A stretch of 64,000 nucleotides of DNA, taken from NCBI GenBank assembly GCA_037962975.1, contig CM075669.1:88704001-88768000 (forward strand), given 5' to 3'. The position numbers and the translations under genes were made by a program. Below, one piece after another: positions 1-12,130 of the stretch. Under the pieces are notes generated by a model. It saw only the letters and a list, made by a program, of their open reading frames with translations, searched no databases and had not been told where the DNA came from. Positions within the stretch are counted from its first letter, which is position 1. Each line of letters begins with the position of its first letter. This stretch comes from Clitoria ternatea. Taxonomy: Eukaryota > Streptophyta > Magnoliopsida > Fabales > Fabaceae.

Positions 1-1515
1 ATACCAATGCATACTATAGATAGTAAAAATGTTGAGAAACCTATAGATGAATGGACAAGTGAGGAAGAAAAGAAAGTTCAATATGGCTACAAAGCCAAAA
101 ATCTAATTACTATGGCTTTAGGTCAAGATGAATTTTTTAGAATAATGACATGCCAAACTGCTAAGGAAATGTGGGATACTCTACAAGTAACTCACGAAGG
201 TACTAATGATGTAAAGGACTCCAAAATTAGTACTCTTACTAGTCAATATGAGTGCTTTAGATTAAACTCTCATGAATCAATTATTGATATGCAAAAAAGG
301 TTCACTCTCATCATTAATCAACTCATTACACTTGGAAAGACTTACACTAACAAAGAGCTCATTCATAAAGTGTTGAAAAGTCTTAACAGAGAATGGCAAC
401 CGCTAGTTACCGCCATCAAACAATCTCCTAGCATAAACGAAATGTCTCTTGCCATACTATTTGGTAAGTTGCAGGAACAGGAACAAGAGCTGAAAGAATT
501 AAAGATGGCGGAAGAGGAAGAAAAATCTTCCAAGAAAAAGGGTCTCGCTCTCAAGGCTACTTCCACAAATGAAGAAGAAGAATCCGAAAGTGAATTTGAT
601 GAAGAAGAAGAATTTGGACTATTTGTGAAACGCTTCGGGAAATTCATGAAAGGCAAACGCCTTCAAAGAAGCTTCAAAAACCCAGGTAAGAAACCTATCA
701 CTAAAGAAAATTCTTCCTCACCCAATTGTTTTGAATGTGGCAAGGAAGGGCACTTCAAAGCAGATTGCCCAAATTTTAAGAAGAAGGGAAAAGAGAGAAG
801 AGGAAGAAGGAGAGCATATATAGCATGGGATGAAAATGAGGTAAGCAGCTCGGATGACTCAGAGAATGAAGAAGCAAACCTTTGCCTCATGGCCAATCAC
901 CATGAAGAAGATGATGAGGTAAATTTCCATGACTTAGATAAGGATGAATTACTTGATGCTCTAGAGGAATTGTATGATAAATTTACAAAAGTCTCCAATA
1001 GACTTAAGGTATCTAGAAAAACTAGTGACACTCTAGATATGCACCTTATGGAGATTTGCAAAGAGAATGAATGCTTAAAGGAAGAATTGAAAAACGCTCA
1101 AACATGTTCCAATAGCAAACCATGTGATTTTGCAAAGAGGTGCATTGTGTTAGAAACCAAGGTTGAAGACCTAAATAGGACACTAGAGAAGTTCACTAAT
1201 GGAAGAGATAATTTGAATATCCTACTTGGGCAACAAAAATGCATGTTTAGTAAAATCGGTTTAGGATATGACCAAGAACACAGTAATCATAAAATGGAGA
1301 AGCACTATAAAAACTTCTTTGCACCACCAAGCAAATTCTCCTCACCTTTTATGAAATGCAATCATTGTGGTTCCAAAGGACATAGCGCTTATAAGTGTAG
1401 TGTTAGGAAACTAGGACCAAAGGTCTTAAGAAAGGTGTGGGTTCCCAAAGGGATATTACCACAAACTAACCTTAAAGGACCCAACATAAAATGGGTACCT
1501 AGTTCTCTAAACTGA
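1..1515 (+). pseudogene. gag: copia gag (nucleocapsid), 5'-truncated by window
   Basis: The frame is open from base 1, so the ATG at 7 is probably internal; the N-terminal gag domain lies upstream. Residues about 10-170 (from the ATG) are a copia-type gag_2 capsid region, followed by an acidic/lysine-rich linker. A first CCHC zinc knuckle, CFECGKEGHFKADC, is at residues 241-254. A coiled-coil-like stretch lies around 310-400. A second knuckle, CNHCGSKGHSAYKC, is at 451-464 near the C-terminus, a two-knuckle layout. The frame stops at 1513-1515 and the protease starts in another frame, so gag-pol is not continuous here. This could be a decayed frame or a recoding site; I favour decay because pol and the env-like ORF are also broken. 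Confidence 0.85.
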
Positions 1516-1561
1516 TGTTGTTTTGTAGGTATGCTTCAAGGCAAGCAACACCCATTGGTAC

Positions 1562-4500
1562 TTGGATAGTGGGTGTTCAAAGCATATGACGGGAAACATA
1601 AGCAAATTTACATCATTCACTCCCAAACGAAAAGGAAGTGTCACCTATGGAGACAACACTAAAGGAAGAATCCTAGGCATTGGAAATATTGGTAAGAATT
1701 CTTCCACATCCATAAATGACGTATTGTATGTTGAAGGCCTCAAGCATAATCTACTTAGCATAAGTCAATTATGTGACAAAGGATATAGAGTCTTATTTGA
1801 ATCCAATTGTTGCATAATTGAGAATAAGCTAAATAAAGAGGTCAAATTTGTTGGAAAAAGAATTGATAACATTTACATGATAGACGTGGATAGTTTGTCT
1901 ACAAATGATGAACAATGCTTCATTTCTAAAGAGGATGAAACTTGGCTATGGCATAGAAGAATAGCTCATATACATGTAGACCACTTAAACAAACTTGTTT
2001 CTAAAGATTTAGTAATTGGTTTACCAAAGCTTAAATTTGAAAATAGATTTTGTGATGCATGTCAAAAGGGAAAACAAGTAAAGGCATCTTTTCAATCCAA
2101 AAACATTATTTCTACTCAAAGGCCTTTACAACTTTTGCACATGGATTTATTTGGACCATCCAAAATCAAAAGCTTTGGAGGAAATTACTATGGTCTAGTT
2201 ATAGTAGATGACTATTCAAGATATACATGGACATTGTTTCTTGGTCATAAAAATGAAGCATATCATGCATTCAAGAAACTTGCAAAGATTATCCAAAATG
2301 AGCAAAACTCAAAAATTGCATCCATTAGAACCGATCATGGGGGAGAGTTTGAAAATCAATCTTTCGAAAAGTTTTGCGAAAAACATGGTATTAATCACAA
2401 CTTTTCAGCTCCTAGAACTCCACAACAAAATGGAGTGGTTGAAAGGAAAAATAGATCTTTAGTGGAGCTTGCTAGAACCATGCTAAATGAAAACAATATT
2501 GCAAAACATTTTTGGGCCGATACGGTAAACACCGCATGTTATGTTATGAATAGATGTTTGATAAGGCCTATTTTAAAGAAAACCCCCTATGAGCTTTACA
2601 AAGGTAGAAAACCCAACATTGCATATTTTCATATTGTTGGATGTAAATGTTTTGTGCTGAACAATGGAAAGGATAATCTAGGAAAGTTTGATGCAAAATC
2701 TGATGAGGCAATATTCCTAGGATATTCACAATCAAGTAAATCTTATAGAATTTTCAACAAACGAACAAATACCATCGAAGAATCTATTCATGTTAAGTTT
2801 GATGAAAATAGCCATAACCCTCCGAGAAAGGAAGATGTTGATGATCTTGTAGGTACTTTCCAAGAAATGAACTTGGAAGACAAAGAAGAAGAAGTCAACA
2901 ATGACGGAGGTGCAACACAAATTGAGAGACAACAAGATTGGGTAACCTTGAAGGATCATCCCTTGGACAAAATCATTGGAGAAATAACCAAAGGGGTAAG
3001 TACTCGAAACGCCATTAGAAATGCATGCAATCACTTGGCTTTTGTATCCCAAATTGAACCCAAAAACATTGATGAAGCCATTATTGATGAGCATTGGATG
3101 TTGGCCATGCAAGAAGAGTTAAACCAATTTGAAAGAAACGAAGTTTGGGAACTTGTGCCAAGACCCAATGACCATCTAATAATAGGTACCAAATGGGTTT
3201 TTAGGAATAAGTTAGATGAAAATGGCATAATAACAAGAAACAAAGCTAGACTAGTTGCAAAGGGATACAATTAAGAAGAAGGAATAGATTATGAAGAAAC
3301 GTATGCACCCGTAGCTAGGTTAGAAGCCATTAGGTTATTGCTAGCTTTTGCATGCTGTATGGATTTCAAACTTTATCAAATGGATGTCAAAAGTGCGTTT
3401 TTAAACGGCTTCATTCAAGAAGAAGTTTATGTAGATCAACCTCCCGGCTTTGAAAATCACAAATTTCCAAACCATGTCTTCAAATTGAGAAAAGCTTTAT
3501 ATGGTTTGAAACAAGCTCCAAGAGCTTGGTATGAAAGACTAAGCAAATTCCTTTTAGAACACAATTTTGAAAGAGGAAAGGTTGATACTACATTGTTTAT
3601 AAAACGCAAAAATAATGACATTCTTTTGGTACAAATCTATGTTGATGACATAATATTTGGTGCTACTAATGAGAATCTTTGTCAAGAGTTTGCCAAGATC
3701 ATGCAGAATGAATTTGAAATGTCCTTGATGGGAGAACTCACCTTCTTCCTTGGATTGCAAATAAAACAAGCAAATGAGGGAACATTCATTAGCCAAACTA
3801 AGTACTGTAAGGAACTACTTAAAAGGTTTAGAATGGATAAGGCAAATGAGATAGCTACACCCATGAGCACATCCTGCTATCTAGACAAAGATGAAAAGGG
3901 TAAGGACATCGAAATCACCAAATATCGAGGTATGATTGGATCCTTACTATATTTGACTGCTAGTAGGCCCGATATTATGTTTGCGGTATGCATGTGTGCT
4001 AGATATCAAGCATGTCCTAAAGAATCACATTTAACTGCCGTAAAAAGAATTTTGAAATATCTTGTGGGTACTCAAAATGTTGGTTTGTGGTATCCCAAAG
4101 GCGTTGAATGTAATCTTCTAGGATATTCTGACTCTGACTTTGCTGGCTGCAAACTTGATAGAAAAAGTACTAGTGGCACATGTCATTTACTTGGTAGCTC
4201 CCTTGTTTCTTGGCATAGCAAGAAGCAAGCAAGTGTTGCATTATCGACGGCTGAGGCAGAATATGTAGCCGCCGGTAGTTGTTGTGCTCAAATTCTTTGG
4301 ATGAGACAACAACTTCTTGATTTTGGCATTGTCTTAAACAAAGTACCCATCAAATGTGATAATACTAGTGCCATTAACATCTCAAAGAATCCAGTTATGC
4401 ACTCTAGAACCAAGCACATTGAGATTAGACATCACTTTATTAGAGATCATGTGTTAAAAGGGGATTGTGTACTTGAACATGTTGAAACTTCTAGGCAACT

Positions 4501-4591
4501 AGCTGATATCTTCACAAAACCCTTGGCTAGAGAACAATTCATTCACATTAGAAGAGAGTTAGGCATTCTTGATATGTCAAATTGTGTTTGA
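1562..4591 (+). pseudogene. pol: copia pol (protease-integrase-RT-RNase H) with one internal stop
   Basis: Residue numbers count from 1562. The aspartic protease motif DSGCSKHMTG is at residues 2-11. The integrase zinc site has H131, H136, C164 and C167. The DD35E core is D195, D258 and E294, the last within the GVVERKN motif. Reverse transcriptase begins near 3080; its YVDD catalytic motif is encoded at 3638-3649. RNase H motifs (SDSDFAGC, STAEAEYVA) follow, and pol ends at a TGA at 4589-4591. A TAA at 3272-3274, after AKGYN, interrupts the start of RT; the same frame continues without other stops, so this is a point nonsense change. No ATG starts the frame; in the family pol is made as a gag-pol fusion. 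The frame after the final TGA stays open to 4789, through AATCGATT repeats. Confidence 0.92.
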
Positions 4592-4701
4592 ATGATGGAA
4601 TATTTTGATAAGAACTTTGATGTATGGCATGATGAATGGTATATGTTACATTTCATGTTTGGAACTTTGCTGTATGAAAAACTTGAAGTTTTTGATTCTA
4701 T

Positions 4702-5030
4702 AATCGATTACATGACTGCTCACAATCGATTACTATGTTTCTGTTTCCTTCATAATCGATTAGTCCCATCCCCTAATCGATTACAATGATTCTGTTTCTA
4801 AGATGATCGATTATCATTGATCCACAATCGATTACAAAGCTTCTGTTTCAGGTTCAAAACGTTTCCTCTTCTTCATAATCGATTACCACATTGCTCCAAT
4901 CGATTAGGACGATTCTGTTTCTAAACTAATCGATTACCCTAAGCCTCTAATCGATTACCCCCTGTATGAAACGTTTGAAATTCCCCAGAAACAATGATCT
5001 AATCGATTACCACCTGTCTCGTAATCGATT
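4702..5030 (+). repeat. six pairs of AATCGATT palindromes upstream of the env-like ORF
   Basis: AATCGATT (one variant, GATCGATT) occurs at about 4702/4724, 4754/4775, 4805/4826, 4877/4898, 4928/4949 and 5001/5023. Within a pair the spacing is 21-22 bp. From pair to pair the steps are 52, 51, 72, 51 and 73 bp. The spacers vary (several contain TTCTGTTTC) while the palindromes hold. A similar arrangement occurs in the 3' LTR of the same element. Confidence 0.9.
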
Positions 5031-5150
5031 AGCACGCATTCTGAAGAGTCAAAACTACAATTTCCTAGGCACACTCGAACCACTCCCTCTCTTAACTCAC
5101 TTCACTCCTTTCTAAACTCTCTTTCCTCCTTCCTAAACCTAATTCTCACC

Positions 5151-5160
5151 TATAAATACC
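5151..5160 (+). promoter_or_regulatory. candidate internal TATA box ahead of the env-like ORF
   Basis: TATAAATACC lies 113 bp before the ATG at 5264, is followed by a CT-rich leader, and comes about 120 bp after the AATCGATT array. The LTR shows the same order: array, then TATAAATGG at 7581. Promoter activity is inferred. Confidence 0.5.
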
Positions 5161-5263
5161 CCTTCCTTCATCTTCTCATCTCACACTACCTCCTTCCTCT
5201 CAAACCTCTCCAAAACTCTCTACCACTCATCTCTCTTCATCTTCCTCTTTGCCTTTTCCAACC

Positions 5264-6376
5264 ATGTCTACCTCTAGAAATGTCAAGAGAGCTAGGTCCT
5301 CTGCTGCTCAAGCCCATAACCCCCTTGACTTCTCAAGGTTCTTCTTTTCTCCTAGAGAACTTCAAAACTTCATGAAGAACTTTTCTGAAAGGGAGATTAT
5401 GACCCCTCACTACACCATTGCCGACACCTTTGACAACCCAAGCCTAACCTTCACCCAAAGCCTCCACCACTACAACCTCTTCCCCTTCCTCTCCCTCAAA
5501 GAAGAAGAATACTATCCTGAACTCATGAGGGTATTCTACTGTAACCTCCGCCTTGTGAATGGGATGGTTGAATCCAAGGTAAAGAACACAACCATCAAAC
5601 TATCAAATGCCCAATTTGCGGAAATTTCCAAACTGCCTCTCAACAACGCTGACTTTGATGGAGGCGAACCTGAGGATGAATGGGGTTTTAATCCCATCAC
5701 TGCCCGCCGCTCTTTGTGGAAACCGGATCCTCCTATAAGCAACCACAAGCTGGTAGGCCACTTGACCATGAACAACCGCCTGCTCCACTTTTTCTTGGTC
5801 AAGATGATTGTTCCCCGTGGTAGGAACTATGCTCTGGTTGAAGAGGATGATGTCCTCCTAATGTGGGCAATGCTGAACCACAAGGAGATCAACTGGGTTC
5901 AGTTGATCAAGTTTCATATGCGCCATGCGAAGGATCAGCAAAAGCTCCCCTATGGTATCCTCCTCACCAAAATCTTCAAATTTTGTGGAGTTGATTTGGC
6001 AGGGGAACTCTCTGAGAAAGTGCCCCCAAGAGCCTGCATTGGCACTTCCCACCTCAACAAAATGGGCATGGTCTGCATTGCTGGAATGTGAATTCTCAGG
6101 AGTGATCGAGAACATGGTGCCAATCCCTTTACTGAACCTGCTGCTCCTCCTCCTCCACCTCAACCACAAGCTGCACCATCAGCCTCTTCATCTGCACCCC
6201 AAGCTGACCCATTTGCATCTCTTTACGCCCATCTTGACCGCCGCTTCGATCGCCTTGAAAACTCCCTTCAAGAGTTTTCAATGACCGAGCAGCAACATTT
6301 TGAGATGATGCAGCAGCGATATGAAGAACTGGCTCACCAAATTACAGAAATTCGCTTCTTCAACCCGGATAATTAA
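5264..6376 (+). pseudogene. SIRE-type env-like ORF (third ORF), one internal stop
   Basis: Lies between pol and the polypurine tract, where SIRE elements carry an ORF called env-like; the domain is also annotated as a putative plant transposon protein. The ATG at 5264 is chosen because the upstream in-frame start is only a TTG. Residues about 15-275 form the globular domain; then a Pro/Ala/Gln-rich linker and a C-terminal heptad-like helix (near ENSLQEFSMTEQQ) end at a TAA at 6374-6376. A TGA at 6089-6091 cuts the frame between domain and linker; the frame is open on both sides, so it is a single nonsense change. I see no clear signal peptide or membrane segment, so a true envelope role is not supported by this copy. 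Confidence 0.8.
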
Positions 6377-6536
6377 GATCCTTAGTTATGCTTTTGTTTA
6401 GTTGTGCTTTTGTTATTGCTCTTTTGAATCATGAATCATTTTGCTTTATGTATTTCCTATTTTCACATCAATAAAATTATCTCGTTTCAGTTCATACTAT
6501 CTCTCTTTCATTACTCATATTATTTTTGATGATTAC

Positions 6537-6890
6537 AAAGGGGGAGAAGAACATCATGTGTTCATATCTTGTTCTTATATGTTAGATGCTCTGATATGTG
6601 TTCACATCTTGCTTATCTCTTGTTTAAAATTTGGATAATATTATCTGTTTATTAAATTCCTTTTGATAGGGGGAGAGTTATAGATAAGAGATAATAGATA
6701 AGAGATAAAAGGAGATAAGACATTTGCTGCTGATTACTCTGATTTTTTAAATTGGTCGTCTGCTATTTGAAAAAGAGAAAATGTAGCAGAGTTGTTTTTG
6801 CAAAAAGATAAAATTAGAGATAAGTCTATATTATTTAAACTAACAACCCTCAAGAGATGAACATAGTTGTCATCATCAAAAGGGGGAGAA
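6537..6890 (+). other. polypurine tract and two upstream PPT-like tracts
   Basis: The tract AAAAGGGGGAGAA at 6878-6890 abuts the LTR and is the likely plus-strand primer. Two further G5-AGA tracts occur at 6537-6550 and 6666-6677. Nothing in 6377-6890 looks coding. Confidence 0.75.
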
Positions 6891-7010
6891 TGTGTTTGAA
6901 TATGTTAACAGGTCCAAGGATGTGCAAAGATTTTGATAATGACAAGCACTCTTGAAGAAACCTATGCAAAAACAAAGACATGGAATCAGGTGCTGAGTAA
7001 CAGCGAAGAT

Positions 7011-7483
7011 AATCGATTAGGTCACCTATGCTAATCGATTAGGAGCTTTCTGTTTTGGAAGAAATTGCATCAGGATGAAAGCTAATTGATTATGGAAGCT
7101 AAAGAATCGATTAGGTACTCACTGGAATTAAGGTAATCGATTATACACTTGAGACTAATCGATTACAACAATTAGAAATGGAACTAAATGCATCAGGTAT
7201 GATGGATAATCGATTATGGAAGCTAAACAATCGATTAGGTACTCACTGGAATTAAGGTAATCGATTATACACTTGAGACTAATCGATTACAACAATTAGA
7301 AATGGAACTAAATGCATCAGGTATGATGGATAATCGATTATGGAAGCCACACAATCGATTAGGAAGCCACTGGAATTAAGGAAATCGATTGCAAGACATG
7401 CTAATCGATTAGGATGCTGCGAAAACAGATTAAATGCATCAGGTACAGATGCTAATCGATTAGAGGAAGTGAAATAATCGATT
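7011..7483 (+). repeat. eight AATCGATT pairs on a 124-bp tandem period
   Basis: Palindrome pairs start at about 7011/7033, 7084/7105, 7135/7157, 7208/7229, 7259/7281, 7332/7353, 7383/7403 and 7454/7476. Spacing in a pair is 20-22 bp. Pair-to-pair steps alternate 73 and 51 bp (last 71). A tandem unit of 124 bp is seen by comparing 7105, 7229 and 7353; the first two units are nearly identical and the third has diverged in the spacers. One site, at 7084, is AATTGATT. Confidence 0.9.
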
Positions 7484-7580
7484 AGTGAGAAACCAGCTCA
7501 TGTCTCCACCATTCTTCATATTTCCACTAAGTGCAACGGCTATGATGAACTAGGGCACACCTCAACTGCTATCATGGCTC

Positions 7581-7590
7581 TATAAATGGA
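7581..7590 (+). promoter_or_regulatory. LTR TATA box
   Basis: TATAAATGGA lies about 100 bp after the AATCGATT array and about 690 bp from the LTR start. It is the best candidate promoter for the element's transcript. Confidence 0.6.
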
Positions 7591-8370
7591 AGAAGAACAC
7601 AAGCACAAGAAGCAACCAACAAACAACCAAGAAGCTACAAATCCTTTACTCTATTTTGTGCCTTGTAAGCCCTATTTCTTGTATCTTGAAATACATTTGT
7701 ATATCCTCTCATCTTGAGAGTTAGAATTTGGGAGAGCTTTTCATTTGTATATCTACTCTATTGAGAGAGTGTATTGATTGTAAACACAAACACCAAACAC
7801 AAGTTATTCACTCTAGGTTGAGTGGTTGTTCACTCTAGGTTGAGTGGTCACAAAGGTTGGGGTTCAACCTTTGGGTATTGAGAGATTGTGAGATTGGGTG
7901 GGGTTGCCCTTTGCTTGTGAGGATTGAGTTCTTGAGTGTGGGACACTAGGAAGCTGCAATTGCTCAAAGCTTGTATCTCAAATCTTCAATAGTGAAATCC
8001 TCTAAGTGGGTTGCTTAGAGGCGAGACGTACACCGGATTGGGTGGAACTCGTTATATCGGTTTGCAAGCTTCTCTTCCTTACTCCTTACTTTCATATACT
8101 GCTTGCTAATTGATTGTTGTTGTTGATTGTTTGTGAAGAGCACACTTGAACTTGCTTAACTTGTTACTCTTCAAATACTGCCCACCAGGTGTTTGTGAAA
8201 TTGCTTCAGCAATACTTCTCATTATTGTGCTTTACATATTATCCTCTTATTAATTTCACTTGCATATTCTCATTAACTTGGTTATAAAAATCAATTTCAA
8301 AGGCATTCCAAACAAAAGTTTTAAAACTCAATTCACCCCCCTCTTGAGTATTGAGGCCACTTGAACAACA

Positions 8371-9468
8371 CCATGAAGGGTGAATCCCTGAGTGATGATA
8401 TTATTATTAGAATTATTGAGAAATGAATGGTATGGTGGTTGTGATCACCCGTTGATATGGAATTGGATCCATTGTATATTCGAAATAGGATGACCACGAG
8501 TATTGAAAAACCCCTTGCGAGGAGGTATTGAATAAAAGATAAAATGAATCGATGATGATAATGATTAAGGATGCCCTTGTTGATAAGTGGCAGGTGGTTG
8601 TGTATATAATTATGTATGTGCTTGTGCTTATTTATGATATGAATTGTGATTCATGAGGTCTGTATGCCTGTTATAATGATGAAATGATATATGAACGATA
8701 ATTTGATGTTTTGTTAGCAAAGCACACATGATGGTTGTATGCATATACACATGATCACAATATATGTTATTCATCATTTTGAATGTATAACTCACTCTCC
8801 CATGTGGTCTCCTTTTTAGCATTGCGATGCAGGTTGCCATGGGATGAGTTCGGATTTCAATTAAAGCTTGGATGAAGGTAAATAGTGGTAGAGGAAGTGC
8901 CTTGGCCGGCATCATTTATGGATTCTTGTATAATGAATAGGTTGTTTATGATGATATGGATGATTATAATGAGTTTGGATATGAATAGGATAATCCTTCG
9001 GATTTGATGATTTAATGTATATTAAAAAGATTGAAATTGAGTGATGTTCATTGATGATTGAGATAATCGGGAGAAGACTCCCGAATGTATATGTATTTAT
9101 ATATATAATTATACCTTAGGCATTGCATGCTTATGTAATTATGTAAAATAATGATGGTTGTCTATTAGGCTTATGATATGCCACTGCATGCTTGCCTAGC
9201 CTTTTCTCATATCTTCATATATGGGACTAGGCGTGTACCCGGTATACATATTCTTCCGCTGTATACTCTATTATTTTGTGTACCTTTATGGGTGAACTAG
9301 TTATAGATCCAGGTTTAATTAATTAAAATTGTACGCTTTGGTTTTCTGTGATTCGGGTTTCGGTGTGACGCTGAACTTAGTTTGGAACGCGAAAAAAAAT
9401 TTACTCGCATTTTCATTAAATATGACAATCACTTTGGGATTCGAGTACAGAAAACCAGGGGTGTTACA
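8371..9468 (+). repeat. LARD LTR copy 1, 3' fragment
   Basis: The last 1,098 bp of an LTR whose left part lies beyond the copia insertion. It matches 16042-17149 closely. It has CTTCCGCTGTATAC near 9260, a variant shared with LTR copy 4 but not with copies 2 and 3. No gene is visible. Confidence 0.9.
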
Positions 9469-9472
9469 AAGG

Positions 9473-9484
9473 TGGTATCAGAGC
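9473..9484 (+). other. primer binding site, initiator-Met tRNA type (LARD copy 1)
   Basis: TGGTATCAGAGC is complementary to the 3' end of plant initiator methionine tRNA and lies 4 bp after the LTR end at 9468. Confidence 0.85.
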
Positions 9485-12091
9485 ATATTTTGCTATGAAT
9501 TGGAGTTATTGGTTATTACCAGAGCATGGCTGCTCTGTGAGGATTTGCTATTATGGATGATTGGAGCATGATTGCTCAATGGTGAGATACTTATTGTGAT
9601 TTTTGGAGCGGGATACTCATTATTGACATATGGTTATTTGTATAGATTTAATAATGATAACTGTTTAGAGAATGATGACATGTTGATGTATTGATTGCCC
9701 TATATAGAAATATGAATGATTAATTGTCTAAGGATTGTGAATCGAGTTATGAGGGCATAATTACATATTGAGAATGATTGTGAACCATTAGAGTTGAGAT
9801 TGGATTGATGCCCAAAGAGGACTTTTATGAAATTATGATTCATAAGATGTGGTTATTGACTATGGGAAGTATACCCTTTATCATTAGAGTTATATGGTGA
9901 ACTTGTGGAACCTAGTTGCTCACTGATAATTATGAATGAATTATGGGATCAAATATGAATGAATGAAATTCCTTGACATATGATGGATGTATGTATTGTG
10001 TAAGACCGGCCAAGTTCCTTACCCTATTACCTTTAAATAACGAATGTATTTTTATTGTGCATTGATGTTGATATATAAAATGCAAATTGATTTGATGATG
10101 AATCCATGATTGAATGTTAATCATGGAAATGAAATATTGGAATTGATGAATATAAGACATGAAAGATGAGTTGATGAATATGAAATATGAGATACGACTT
10201 GGATTGATGATGATTTCTATGCCATGTGTTGATCATGGATAGAGAATATTGAGAAAGAAATTGATATGGTAATAGATCATATATGTTGAGACCTTGATGT
10301 GCATATGCACTTTGAATATGAATTGTGGTTAGGTCTCTTATGTATTATGCTTGTGGTGTTTAGCCAAGGAATGCTTGTTAAATGAAATGTAACTCACAAG
10401 GTTGATTTGGTTGAATGAATGATATTGAAGAAATTCCCTAGTGTGGGTATCTTCAAATTTAAATGTTTGGTGGTGCCATTGTGTGGGATGGATTTTATAT
10501 CCTTTGGCACAAGAACCCTATGTGTTATATGATATAAGTGATTCGTTGTATTTCCCTAGATTGGGAATTTGAATATGTGATAAATGATTAAATGTGAAAT
10601 CGAATACATGTAAGATTGGGATTGTGTCTCGGTTTTTGATGTGTGAGAACCGAGTGAATAATTTATTTAATTATGATTCACTAGGTGTGATGACCTAGAT
10701 TGACTTGGTATGATCTTGTATGATCAATCGCTGTGGAGAATTAATTTAATCGGACCCTATGGCGGTCTAGGCTCTATGTTGTTTTTGTGAGCCATAACTA
10801 ATGATGTTGTGTGGTATGTGAGAACTCCACAATGGGTACCAGGTGACCCTTAGACTTCCTAAGTCTATTAATTGATCGAACCTTATGAATGGTTAAGCCA
10901 TAACAAAATTAATTGTGAAATACGTTGTTGAAGCTAGAGCTGATATGTGATGGAATACGAATGATAAATGTAACCCCTGATGATTGATGAATAATAATGT
11001 TGAATTTGGGGTATAATTGGAATTGATTATGGTATATGATTTTACGAAGTGATCTTGGGCTAAATTGTTTGCCTTAGAGATTATGATCGTTGGAATAATT
11101 ATGGATGACGATATGATTTAGAGATGACATGTGTGATTGTGAGTCGGTGAATAGAAATTTAATCATGTCATTACCCCCCAATTTTGTTTGAAGAGTACTA
11201 TATTGATGATGGAAAGCACATAGTGATGTTGTAGTATATGAGGTGTAGGTCCAATTCATGGACTTTAGTTGTGACCTATGAAGAGGATCTCTAATGTGAA
11301 GGCTTATTGTACGATTAAGTAGCCTACTTGATAAGAGTTTGGTGAATTTTTTAAGGCTCGAATTGATTTATAGCCAACAAATATGTAAGCGAGACAAGAA
11401 TTTTAGGCTATTTGAGCATGGTTTTGGATGGATGAAACCCAAGGATGGGGTATTTACTTTGTGATGACTGAAAATTTATGATCGGTATGCCAAATTAAGA
11501 TGAATTTGATTAAGATTGATGATCGGTATGGCATGATGGATGCTAAATTAATTGTAGAATGACAATGAAATATGAATATGTTGGTGGTGGACTGGTGAGG
11601 ATTGTCACCAAGTCTTATATGGAATGGTATCGCTTGAATATGTGTGACCGATATGAGCAATGGGAATACGAAGTATTGGTCCCGATACGGCCTTACATGC
11701 CATAGGCATCGTGGCAACATGCACATATGCGCCGACTATATGTGTTTGTGTTAACCACTACGGGATTGGGACGCCATCCTGTATGTCGGATGCAGCAACA
11801 CATAGGCCGGGCAGGTGTAGGGATTGTAACTGCTTATGGTGAATGTATTGAGCCTATCTGGTCATATTGAGTATGAACATGTGAGCTCTATTGAGTGAGT
11901 TGTGATCGATGACATAAGACACGATCGATGACATAAGACACGGTTGGAAATGTGAAAATTTTGTGTTGAGAATGATGACATGATGGTAAACATGCTTTGA
12001 TGGACTTTGAGAAGTCCGATGCTACTTCGTGATATTATTGAACTCTATTGGTGTGTGGCCAAAGTGTGGCCTTATGGTGTATGCCGATGTT

Positions 12092-12130
12092 AAACTTCGA
12101 GGACGAAGTTTCTTTTTAGGAGGGGTGGAT
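12092..12130 (+). other. AGGA-loop hairpin plus purine tract before the LTR (copy 1)
   Basis: AAACTTCG-AGGA-CGAAGTTT (12092-12111) is a perfect 8-bp stem with a 4-nt loop. It is followed by 19 nt containing the purine tract AGGAGGGGTGGA, and then the LTR at 12131. Equivalent hairpins precede the LTRs of the two gypsy elements in the window. Confidence 0.8.

Larger units (their letters stand above)
1..8370 (+). mobile_element. SIRE/Maximus-type Ty1/copia retrotransposon, 5' part outside window
   Basis: The order gag, protease, integrase, reverse transcriptase, RNase H, env-like ORF, polypurine tract, LTR on the + strand is that of the SIRE (Maximus) lineage of Pseudoviridae-type elements, first known from soybean. 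The 5' LTR, PBS and start of gag lie before the window. The 3' LTR stops at 8370; the next bases (CCATGAAGGG) match the LARD LTR motif CCACGAAGGG at 16042 with one change. The element therefore sits inside unit 9 of the 72-bp repeat array of the leftmost LARD LTR. CCATG is probably one copy of the 5-bp target duplication, but the other copy is out of view. The coding part is no longer intact: gag and pol are in different frames, and pol and the env-like ORF each carry an in-frame stop. Confidence 0.93.
6891..8370 (+). repeat. 3' LTR of the SIRE-type copia element
   Basis: Starts TGTGTTTGAATATG directly after the polypurine tract (6893 is an alternative start) and ends TTGAACAACA at 8370, where LARD sequence resumes. 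Length about 1.48 kb. It contains eight pairs of AATCGATT, a TATA box at 7581 and no coding signal. The partner 5' LTR is outside the window, so age cannot be estimated. Confidence 0.87.
9469..12130 (+). other. LARD interior, copy 1 (non-coding)
   Basis: 2,662 bp between two LTRs, opening with the PBS and closing with a hairpin and purine tract. Short ORFs are present on both strands but none has a recognisable domain; the same ORFs recur in the other copies only because the copies are nearly identical. A direct repeat, CGATGACATAAGACACG, occurs twice around 11910-11945. Confidence 0.85.

Noticed and set aside
1513..1564. Programmed frameshift between copia gag and pol
   Set aside because: Possible, but I see no clear slippery site and the same element has nonsense codons in pol and the env-like ORF, so decay is simpler.
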